Positions 57,034 to 64,000 of a stretch of 64,000 nt of DNA are shown piece after piece (position 1 is the first letter of the stretch; each line of letters opens with the position of its first letter). Source of the DNA: CAVOAK01 sp965217615 (lineage in GTDB: Bacteria; Pseudomonadota; Alphaproteobacteria; UBA8366; CAVOAK01); assembly GCA_965217615.1 (NCBI GenBank), contig CBDCIT010000030.1, positions 186,001 through 250,000 on the forward strand, read 5' to 3'. Position numbers and translations under genes: made by a program. The notes under the pieces were generated by a model. That model did no database searches. It was not told the origin of the DNA and was given only the letters and a program-made list of their open reading frames with translations.

Positions 57034-57114
57034 GAACACCGGCACCGCTACCAGCCCGGACCGCCACGATCCCTCACATACAAACGCTCGGGCCAATCAG
57101 ACCTGGGTAGTTAC

Positions 57115-58146
57115 AAAAAAATCTGTAACAGGAACCGGGATTCGCTTTACAAATTCGTCCGAGCTGATGGGAGGCTCGCCAATTGACATGAACCGTTCGA
57201 GTTGCGCTTGTGTTTTAAAGCCTTCGCCGCCAGCAAGTGCAGCAACTACTGTCTGCGTTTCGACCGCATCGCCGCCTTGATACGTCTTTCCTTTGTAGAT
57301 CAGCTCTTCGTACAGCGTCGTTCCGACCATTTGCCAGGCCTTGCGCCGGTAAGTGCCGAAGTCCTTGCCGTCGCCCGTGACCTTTACCGTCAGCATGTCG
57401 CCCTCGACGGACTCGACCGAGTATTTTACGGTGTTGGCCGCGCCGCCAGTGCATTGATAGGTAGCGACGGTGCCGGCTGGCGGGATGCGGAACGAGCCGC
57501 CCGGTGCGAGATGTTGTTCGGCGTTCGGCTGAGGCGCCGCAGCTTTTAGTGTAGGAGCCGGGATAAACCCTTGTTTCCGCGCCTTGGCGATCTCAAGCTT
57601 GAGATTGGCAAGCGTTTCCTTGGCCTCTTCATGGCCAAGATCGGCAGCTTTTGTGAGCCACGCCTCGCCTTGCAAGTAGTCGCGCGGCACCCCCTCGCCT
57701 TTGACATATAGGATGCCGAGCAGGTGCTGTCCTTCCGGCTCGCCCTGATCGGCCGACTTTCGTGCTCAAAACGCCGCCTTCTCGAAACTCTTGGGAACAC
57801 CCCAGCCCTGGTAATGGAGGGCCGCGAAAAGAAACTGTGCCTTGGGATGACCCTTCGTCGCGGCGCGGGAAAGCGCCTTCGCAGCCCGTTTGAGATCTTT
57901 CTTTACGCCCTTGCCCTCAAGCGCCATGACGCCGAGAACGAAAAGCGATTCAGCGTGTCCCTTTTGTGCAAGCGGCCGGAGTTCTTTGATTACGGTGCGG
58001 TAATCGCTGCGCTCGTAGGCCGCCAGGCCCTCTTTGAATCCCGCTGCCGCGGGGGTCGCAATGAAGGCCACAACCAAAATGGCGGCACAGAGCGCAGCCA
58101 AATTGCGGAGCCGATTCACGGACAGTTCTTTTGGTGCCTGTTGCAT
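57115..58146 (-). pseudogene. exported caspase-like protease 2, N-terminal part with Sel1 repeats
   Basis: ATG 58146 starts MQQAPKELSVNRLRNLAALC and leads to a signal peptide ending TPAAAG. Sel1-type repeats follow (AAYERSDYRTVIKELRPLAQKG, VMALEGKGVKKDLKRAAKAL, AALHYQGWGVPKSFEKAA). A frameshift near 57765 intervenes before the last repeat (DYLQGEAWLTKAADLGHEEA). One copy of the Cys module (LAPGGSFRIPPAGTVATYQC) runs into the IS66-like element. Protease 1 lacks the Sel1 part. Confidence 0.84.
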
Positions 58147-58212
58147 TTTATGGCGAATTTGTCCCTCCCGGGAGGCATGCGATTTCTCTACATAGATGCA
58201 TATAAGGGCGAC

Positions 58213-59078
58213 GGCTGTGTCTCGAAAGTGGTGGAAATTTGAGGATGGCGTAATCTCCGGGTGACAAGACAACCACCCAACCGGCGGCTAGCACCGCCAA
58301 GGAGATCACGCCATGAAGAACACTACCGAGACTTCGGCGCTTTCGCTACTGGCCAATGACGCCGGCTATGATCCGCTCGAGGACCGGCTGCGGGAGAACA
58401 TCAGATCCACGATCGAGGCCGTTTTTGAGGAGGAACTTGCGCAGTTTCTCGGGCGCTGCCGATACGGTCGAGAGGACGCGCTTCGGCAAGGGTATCGGAA
58501 CGGGCACCGGGAGCGGCAACTGACGGGGACATTCGGGACCGAGAGGGTGAGCGTGCCGCGTGCACGGATCGTTGAGGAAGACGGTCGGGCGTCGGAATGG
58601 CGTTCGCGGGCGCTGCCGCGCTACCAGCGGCTGACCAGAAAGGCCGAGGCGCTGATCGCTTCGGTGTATCTGTCCGGAACCAACACGCGGCGGGTGAAAC
58701 GCGCGCTGTTCGGGCTCTTCCGGGGTGCTGTGAGCAAGGACGTTGTGAGCCGGGCGTGGCGCAAGGTGAAGGTCGATTGGGACGCCTGATGCAGCCGTGG
58801 CCTCGCGGATGAGGATATCGTTCGGCTGATCCTTGACGGCACTGTGATCAAGACCCGACTGGATCGCAAGGCCACCAACATCTCGGTTCTCGCGGCTATA
58901 GGGGTGCGCCGGGATGGCCAGAAGGTCTTGCTTTCGATCGGGAATATGGGCGGAGAAAGCCAGGCGGCGTGGCGCCAGTTCCTCGACGACCTTGATGCGC
59001 GTGGACTGAAACGGCCCGGGTTTGTCATCGTCGATGGCGCGCCGGGACTGGAGGCGGCTCTGTCGGCGCTTTGGGGCG
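58213..59078 (+). mobile_element. IS256-family type A, copy 2, 3'-truncated
   Basis: It has the GGCTGTGTCTCGAAAGTGG end and matches the copy at 34477-37320 up to ALSALWGG, where it stops. The second end is missing. It lies 67 bases upstream of the protease 2 start and may have displaced its promoter. Confidence 0.9.
58313..59078 (+). pseudogene. IS256 type A transposase, nonsense and truncated
   Basis: It encodes MKNTTETSALSLLANDAGYD to KVDWDA, then TGA (58787-58789) in place of TGG for Trp159. The frame resumes CSRGLADEDIVRLILDGTVI to GAPGLEAALSALWG and ends at the truncation. It preserves the sequence that the IS1182-like element interrupts elsewhere (SVLAAIGVRRDGQ). Confidence 0.92.
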
Positions 59079-59099
59079 GTGCCTAGTTATTGGCTCCCA

Positions 59100-59240
59100 T
59101 TACTGCGTTTCGCCGAACGGCACCCCTTGCGGCGGCGGTAAATTGCCACGGCGTCCGCGACGCCGGCTTTCGGGGGTCACTTGAAACACTTGGCACAGGG
59201 CCGCCACGTAGCCGGCTAGGAGTTTGAACAACGACGCCAT
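59100..59240 (-). CDS. possible small protein
   Basis: A 46-residue frame reads MASLFKLLAGYVAALCQVFQ then VTPESRRRGRRGNLPPPQGV. It is amphipathic at the start and basic in the middle. No ribosome-binding site stands out and no family is recognised, so this is a weak candidate. Confidence 0.3.
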   Translation of the reverse strand: MASLFKLLAGYVAALCQVFQVTPESRRRGRRGNLPPPQGVPFGETQ

Positions 59241-59321
59241 GAATGGGCCTCATCTACCAGTGTGAACAGGCAAATCATGCGCCAATGCCCTCCGGCAAGC
59301 AATATGCCCGCGTGGTGCATG

Positions 59322-60305
59322 CTAATGCGCGTCGCGGCGGTGCGGCTCGCTGAAGTCGACCATCGGCCCTTTCGGCACAATGCCTAAGGGGTTCGTCAAC
59401 GGTGTCTCAGTGAAATACCCCGTTCTGCAGGCCTCCAAGTCAACGGTCTCTGCCACCCCCGGAACTTGATAGAGCTCGCGGGCGTAAGGCCAGAGGTTCG
59501 GATAGTCGACCAGCCGCTGCTTGTTGCACTTGAAGGCACCGTGATAGGCCACGTCGAACCGCGCCAGCGTCGGAAACAGCCGCCAATCCGCTTCGGTAAT
59601 CTGATCCCCGGCCAGATATCGTTTCTGCCCCAACCGCTCGTCGAGCCGATCGAGCGTATCGAACAGCTTGTCGAAAGCCTGGTCATAAACCTCCTGCGTA
59701 CCGGCAAATCCGGCCGTATAGACGCCGGTGTTGACATTTTTAAAGACCATGTCGTTCAACTCGTCGATCTCCGGCCGCAGCGCTTGCGGATAGTAATCGG
59801 TTCGGTCTGCCGTGAAGGCATTGAAGGCCGAATTGAACATGCGGATGATCTCGGAGGATTCGTTGCTGACGATGACATTGCGCTGTTTGTCCCACAAAAC
59901 CGGCACCGTCACCCGTCCGGTAAACTTTGGATGTGAAGCTACATAGACCTCATACAAGTAGTCGGATCCGAGAATAGCGTCGCCATAATCGTCGGGGTCG
60001 TTGTCGAATTCCCAGCTTTGACTCGTCCGCCGCGCCGCAACCGATATCGACACGACACCTTCGAGCTTCTTCAAGCGCCGCATGATCGCGGCGCGGTGCG
60101 CAAACGGACAACTCAGCGAGATGTATAGATGATACCGGCCGGCCTCGGCCTTGAAGCCGCCCTCACCGCTCGGTCCGGGCAATCCATCTTCGGTCACCCA
60201 GTTGCGAATCTTCGATCTTAAGCGCTTGTAGCTGCCGTCTGCTTCTAGGCGCGCCGTTGCCTCCTCGTCGGTCCACTTACCGTCGATCAACTGCCCCATA
60301 CCCAT
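59322..60305 (-). CDS. glutathionyl-hydroquinone reductase (Ecm4/YqjG type)
   Basis: This 327-residue xi-class GST reduces S-glutathionyl-hydroquinones. The N-terminal MGMGQLIDGKWTDEEATARL and the active-site Cys66 in YISLSCPFAHRAAIMRRLK are diagnostic. VTVPVLWDKQRNVIVSNESS binds glutathione, and the C-domain has AGDQITEADWRLFPTLARFD. It detoxifies quinones in the cytoplasm. It is 28 bases after the membrane protein gene on the same strand. Confidence 0.93.
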   Translation of the reverse strand: MGMGQLIDGKWTDEEATARLEADGSYKRLRSKIRNWVTEDGLPGPSGEGGFKAEAGRYHLYISLSCPFAHRAAIMRRLKKLEGVVSISVAARRTSQSWEFDNDPDDYGDAILGSDYLYEVYVASHPKFTGRVTVPVLWDKQRNVIVSNESSEIIRMFNSAFNAFTADRTDYYPQALRPEIDELNDMVFKNVNTGVYTAGFAGTQEVYDQAFDKLFDTLDRLDERLGQKRYLAGDQITEADWRLFPTLARFDVAYHGAFKCNKQRLVDYPNLWPYARELYQVPGVAETVDLEACRTGYFTETPLTNPLGIVPKGPMVDFSEPHRRDAH

Positions 60306-60333
60306 GGCGCAACCTCCTTAGAAACTCGAGCAG

Positions 60334-60873
60334 CTAGCTCCCGGCCTGGGCGCGAAGCATCTCGATCGTCGCTGCAGATTTCGCGTCGGCACTGTTGATA
60401 ATCGCGTCGGGCATCCACTCCCTCGGTTCGGGGACCACAAAGTTCAGGAACAGGGGTATTAGCGCCGTCGCGGCAAAGCCAAGAACGACTGGCGCCAAAT
60501 AGTCCATGACGCCGGTCTCCTTCGCGTACTTCTCGTCCTTCTGCCTTTCCGCACGCCGTCGCGCGGCGATGAAAAACGCGATGACGCCAATGACCGGACC
60601 TAAGAAACCAAGGAAGAGATTCCGCGGCCGCACACGCCCCTCAGCGCCCAAATTTTCTAGATGTTTGAGTTCTTCGAACTTGTTTGCGTATTGGTCGCAA
60701 AACATCTTGCCTTCCGCGCTGCCTGTTTGTTCGGCTGCCCATCTCGTACAAAATTCTTCCTGAAGCGGCAATTCCGCGGTGTAGTACAGCACCCAAATGG
60801 CGTTCAGAAAATACAACACAATGCCGCTTACAACGACGATCGCGATCACCGGCTTTAGATTGATGTCTTCCAT
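60334..60873 (-). CDS. hypothetical inner-membrane protein
   Basis: This 179-residue protein has three likely transmembrane helices: residues ~8-30 (VIAIVVVSGIVLYFLNAIWV), ~88-105 (NLFLGFLGPVIGVIAFFIAA) and ~128-147 (YLAPVVLGFAATALIPLFLN). A Cys-containing loop (EEFCTRWAAEQTGS, KMFCDQYANKFEEL) follows the first helix. Family unknown. Possibly co-transcribed with the reductase gene. Confidence 0.65.
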   Translation of the reverse strand: MEDINLKPVIAIVVVSGIVLYFLNAIWVLYYTAELPLQEEFCTRWAAEQTGSAEGKMFCDQYANKFEELKHLENLGAEGRVRPRNLFLGFLGPVIGVIAFFIAARRRAERQKDEKYAKETGVMDYLAPVVLGFAATALIPLFLNFVVPEPREWMPDAIINSADAKSAATIEMLRAQAGS

Positions 60874-61228
60874 GACTGCTCCCTGTCGACCTGACGTGCT
60901 TCAACTCTCCTAGTTGAGCCCGCCGCCCCTCTTAAAATTTGCTGCTGGCCTCCTGGCTGCCTCGCCGTTTGCACGACCGATAGCAACCCACTTAGGTCGG
61001 GGAGCATAGCGATTTTGACGTTGGTTGCCTAGCAAAACGGTGGCAGAGCGCCGCCAACCCGCGCATGGTCCTCGCGCGACGCTGACCGGACCCTAGGCGG
61101 GAATCGACCGGCTGTCGGCCGGTGCTTGCAGTGATGCCGGCGAACTGGTTTTCTTGACCCCCGCACGGCGTGTGGACAGGCGGCTGTTCAGCACGAACGT
61201 ATGTGCCTTACCCAACCATGGCCAGGAA
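60874..61228. other. divergent intergenic region
   Basis: About 355 bases between divergent genes, expected to hold both promoters. I see no gene; the frame open from 61154 into the PabB gene has no homology before 61229. Confidence 0.5.
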
Positions 61229-63103
61229 ATGCCCACCGAGTCCGATCCGCTGACTGAGTCGAAATCGCCGTTTGTCCTACTTGACGACAGCCTCAATCGC
61301 GAAGGCCGCTCGCTCGTATTCGATGACCCGGTCGACGTCATCGAATGCACGCGTCCCGATGACGTTGACACGGCACTCGCCAACTTGGACCGAGCGTTGA
61401 GCAGTGGATTGCACGCTGCTGGGTTCCTGTCATATGAGCTGGGCTATCCGCTGGAGCCCAAACTACGGCCGCTGATCCCTGAGGCGCGGCAAGTTCCGCT
61501 CGTCTCGATGGGCCTATACCGCGACCCGAAGCAGTTGGATTTTCACGAGACCCGTCAGTTTGTCGAAGCGCAAGCAAACGGCGCCTACAGTGTTGAGGGG
61601 CTGCGGCTGTCGCTCGACAAGGAGAGGTATCTCGATGCGGTCGCCCGCGTTAAAGCCTACATCGCCGCTGGCGACGTCTATCAGATCAATTTTACGCTCA
61701 AGTATCTGTTCGAGTTCACCGGCAATCCATGGTCGCTTTACGCCGACCTGCGGCGACGCCAACGTGTCGCCCACGGCGCCTACATGCGGACGCGCGATGT
61801 CGAGGTGCTTTCGCTTTCACCTGAGCTGTTTGTGCGCAGCGACCATGGCAACGCCACGGTCCGGCCCATGAAGGGAACGGCGGAACGTGGTCTGACGCCG
61901 GAGGATGATGAGGCGCTGCGCACTTGGCTCACAATCGACGAGAAATCGCGCGCTGAAAATTTGATGATTGTCGATCTGCTGCGCAACGATCTCGGCCGGA
62001 TCGCCGAGACCGGCTCAGTTGACGTTGCCGAACTGTTTTCGGTCGAGACCTATCCCACATTGCACCAGATGACATCGACCGTAACGGCGCGATTGCGCGC
62101 CGACATCACCGCCTCTCAGTTGATCGGCAATCTGTTTCCATGCGGCTCCATCACCGGCGCCCCAAAGGTCAGAGCGATCGAGATCATCCGCGAACTGGAA
62201 GTTCAACCCCGCGGCATCTACACAGGCGCTATCGGAACCATATCTCCGACCGGCGACGCGAATTTCAGCGTCGCGATTCGAACACTCGTCATCGACCGGA
62301 ATGGTCGAGGTGAAATGGGCATCGGCAGCGGCATCGTTCAGGACTCCGATGATACGGCGGAGTACGACGAATGCCTTCTCAAGGCACGTTTTTTGACCGA
62401 GCCAGACAAGCCGTTTCAGCTCATCGAGACCATGCGATGGCAATCGGACGACGGCTATTATTTGCTGGAAGAGCATCTTGCGCGCCTGGCCGCTTCGGCG
62501 CACCAATTCGGCATACCCTGCGATATAACTGGCATCTACGAGAGGCTAATGGCTCTGACATCCGAATTCACCGATGACACGGTGCGCGTCCGACTGCTGC
62601 TGGACGAGGACGGCGCTCTTACGCTTAAGCATCAACCGACGTCGGTACCCGAAGCCGGCGCTATATTCACATACGTCTTCTCCGAGCTCCCGATCGACAG
62701 TCGCGATCGCCATCGTTATCACAAGACCACGAACCGCGAGCTGCTCGACGCCGAATATGCGCGCCTCACGCAGGCGACCGGGTGCAACGAAGTCTTGTTT
62801 CTGAACGAGAAAGGCGAGGTCACCGAAGGCAGCCGCAGCAACTTGTTCGTCGACCAAGAGGGCTGCCTGGCGACACCGCCGGTCTCTTGCGGATTGCTGG
62901 ACGGCACCCTTCGACGTGCACTGCTGGACGATCCGGACAGCAACCTTGTCGAGCGGGTGTTGAAGCCATGCGATCTCGAATTGGCGCGCCGAGTCCTTCT
63001 CGGAAATTCCGTCACGGGGCTCGTTGAAGCGCGGGCGCACAAACCCGAAAGCGCGCCGCCATCTAGTGCATCTGTCGATACGGCTAATTGTGACCGCACC
63101 TAG
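61229..63103 (+). CDS. pabBC: fused aminodeoxychorismate synthase I and lyase (PabB-PabC)
   Basis: This 624-residue protein makes p-aminobenzoate for folate. Residues ~1-385 are PabB (VYQINFTLKYLFEF, PMKGTAERGL, ENLMIVDLLRNDLGRIAETG, FPCGSITGAPKVRAIEIIRE, IGSGIVQDSDDTAEYDECLL). Residues ~390-610 are a PLP-dependent class IV lyase (LIETMRWQSDDGYYLLEEHL; Lys near 499 in YHKTTNRELLD; NEVLFLNEKGEVTEGSRSNL). Start MPTESDPLTESKSPFVLLDD at 61229. It ends tail to tail with the hydrolase, overlapping by four bases. Confidence 0.92.
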   Translation: MPTESDPLTESKSPFVLLDDSLNREGRSLVFDDPVDVIECTRPDDVDTALANLDRALSSGLHAAGFLSYELGYPLEPKLRPLIPEARQVPLVSMGLYRDPKQLDFHETRQFVEAQANGAYSVEGLRLSLDKERYLDAVARVKAYIAAGDVYQINFTLKYLFEFTGNPWSLYADLRRRQRVAHGAYMRTRDVEVLSLSPELFVRSDHGNATVRPMKGTAERGLTPEDDEALRTWLTIDEKSRAENLMIVDLLRNDLGRIAETGSVDVAELFSVETYPTLHQMTSTVTARLRADITASQLIGNLFPCGSITGAPKVRAIEIIRELEVQPRGIYTGAIGTISPTGDANFSVAIRTLVIDRNGRGEMGIGSGIVQDSDDTAEYDECLLKARFLTEPDKPFQLIETMRWQSDDGYYLLEEHLARLAASAHQFGIPCDITGIYERLMALTSEFTDDTVRVRLLLDEDGALTLKHQPTSVPEAGAIFTYVFSELPIDSRDRHRYHKTTNRELLDAEYARLTQATGCNEVLFLNEKGEVTEGSRSNLFVDQEGCLATPPVSCGLLDGTLRRALLDDPDSNLVERVLKPCDLELARRVLLGNSVTGLVEARAHKPESAPPSSASVDTANCDRT

Positions 63104-63888
63104 TGGCGGCTCAGGAAGTCGAGCAGCGCAGCGTTGAATTTTTCGGGCTGCTCAACATTGGACAAGTGCGCCGCATCGTCGATGATGCGAAGCTCCGAGC
63201 CCGTAATCCCATCGTGCAAGACCTTGGCCGCGGACACCGGCGTGCCCGGATCGTGCTCGCCGACCATCACCAAAGTGGGCGCTGCAATATCCTTCAGTAT
63301 CGGTGCGTGGTTCATCTTCTTGGCCGCATGGCAACAGCCGACCATGCCGTCGACCGACGTGCGTCGAATCATCGTCTTGATCGGTTCCATTTCATGCGGG
63401 TTTGCGTCGCGGAAGCCTTGCGTGAACCATCGCTGAACCATGATCTCGGGGAACGGTTCCATGCCTTTCGTGAGTGCAGTGTCGATCCGCTCGTCCCACA
63501 TCGATTCCGGTGGCATGTGGCACGCAGTGTCGCACAACACGAGCGTCGCGACGGCGCCCGGATGCCTGCACGCGAGCGCCTGACCGATGAAGCCCCCGAG
63601 CGATAAGCCAACGAAATGCGCATATTCAATACCGAGTGCTGCAAGCAGAGCAGCCGCGTCATCTGCCAAGAGGTCCAGCGTATAAGGACCGGGGCTCGCC
63701 TCACTACCGCCATGACCCCGTGTGTCGTAGCGCAACACCCGATATTTGGACGTCAGATCGTCCACTTGCTTGCTCCACATGTTGTGGTCGCACATCAGGC
63801 TGGTGCTGAACATGACTACGGGTGCATCGGCCGGACCGTCCAGCGCATAGGCCATGAAAATGCCGTTGGCCGAAATCTGTTCGCTCAT
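63100..63888 (-). CDS. pcaD: 3-oxoadipate enol-lactonase-like alpha/beta hydrolase
   Basis: This 262-residue hydrolase has the nucleophile elbow VGLSLGGFIGQALA with Ser96, the acid in VMVGEHDPGTPVS (near 212) and His in IDDAAHLSNVEQPEKFN (near 241). The N-terminal YDTRGHGGSEASPGPYTLDLL is typical of PcaD, which opens 3-oxoadipate enol-lactone in the beta-ketoadipate pathway. No other pca gene is in the window, so related lactonase or esterase activity cannot be excluded. Confidence 0.82.
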   Translation of the reverse strand: MSEQISANGIFMAYALDGPADAPVVMFSTSLMCDHNMWSKQVDDLTSKYRVLRYDTRGHGGSEASPGPYTLDLLADDAAALLAALGIEYAHFVGLSLGGFIGQALACRHPGAVATLVLCDTACHMPPESMWDERIDTALTKGMEPFPEIMVQRWFTQGFRDANPHEMEPIKTMIRRTSVDGMVGCCHAAKKMNHAPILKDIAAPTLVMVGEHDPGTPVSAAKVLHDGITGSELRIIDDAAHLSNVEQPEKFNAALLDFLSRH

Positions 63889-64000
63889 GATGGTTCACTC
63901 GAATTGCAGATATGCGCGAAACACATAGGCCAAGCTTAGGCGCGATGACGAGCCTTTTTTGCTGACACAGAGCAAGCGACGATACGCGCCGTGAAGGCAA
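63889..64000. other. upstream region of hydrolase, window edge
   Basis: These 112 bases hold the probable promoter of the hydrolase on the minus strand. No gene is evident. Confidence 0.4.

Larger units (their letters stand above)
54682..57114 (+). mobile_element. IS66-like element encoding a DNA methylase
   Basis: GTAACTACCCAGGT (54682-54695) is an exact inverted copy of 57101-57114. Runs of seven A residues lie on both sides, consistent with a short duplication. The 2433-bp element has a D12-type DNA adenine methylase followed by a TnpC-type transposase with a 4-base overlap. No tnpA or tnpB is present, as in single-gene IS66 relatives. Confidence 0.88.

Noticed and set aside
1..64000. CRISPR arrays, rRNA, tRNA or a replication origin
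   Set aside because: No spaced direct-repeat array, no rRNA signature and no tRNA cloverleaf or TTCGAATC-type T-loop in context was found by reading. The tandem repeats present are short or coding.

Overview
The window is a GC-rich bacterial chromosome segment, most likely from an alphaproteobacterium of the Rhodospirillales kind. This is inferred from the gene mix: a DUF2336 protein, FecR-Hint, class III cyclases, TauD and CaiB/BaiF enzymes, DUF3179 and GST genes, and HlyU. It holds no rRNA, tRNA or CRISPR array that I can see. It is packed with insertion sequences (IS3, IS5, IS110, IS1202-like x2, IS21 x2, IS256 of two types, IS1182-like, IS1595 and IS66-like, plus IS630 debris), and many ordinary genes are broken. 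That combination suggests a lineage undergoing IS expansion and gene decay, partly confounded by possible single-base assembly errors.

Layout. 1-4.1 kb: IS3 end, amidotransferase, glycosyltransferase, peroxiredoxin, IS5 element. 4.1-7.6 kb: IS110, first IS1202-like element, tyrosine-recombinase remnant, Phd/VapC toxin-antitoxin pair. 7.6-12 kb: a 1150-codon TM0106-type nuclease-helicase with two compensating frameshifts, then an MFS remnant. 12-14.7 kb: IS21 copy 1. 14.7-18.2 kb: methyltransferase, tandem universal stress protein and a DASS transporter. 18.2-29.5 kb: catabolic and regulatory genes: isochorismatase-like hydrolase, CCAEP-tail radical SAM protein with a sulfatase, TauD dioxygenase, dipeptidase, MarR-GNAT, FecR-Hint, CoA transferase and a truncated acyl-CoA dehydrogenase. 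30-32.5 kb: second IS1202-like element at the 3' end of a class III cyclase gene. 32.6-40.5 kb: a DUF2336 gene split by an IS21 that was itself hit by two IS256 elements, one of which carries an IS1182-like element. 40.5-45.3 kb: monooxygenase, HlyU, and a PAS-cyclase split by an IS1595 element carrying cargo genes. 45.8-49.7 kb: isochorismatase, three GST paralogues and a DUF3179 protein. 49.8-58.1 kb: two tandem exported caspase-like proteins, the second split by an IS66-like element encoding a DNA adenine methylase. 58.2-64 kb: dead IS256 copy, glutathionyl-hydroquinone reductase, membrane protein, fused PabB-PabC, and a PcaD-like hydrolase.

Six element insertions could be delimited by terminal inverted repeats and target-site duplications, and the interrupted host reading frames can be rejoined in most of them. 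The most unusual items are the fourfold nest, the IS1595 and IS66-like elements with cargo, and the caspase pair with a repeated cysteine-containing module that I do not recognise.
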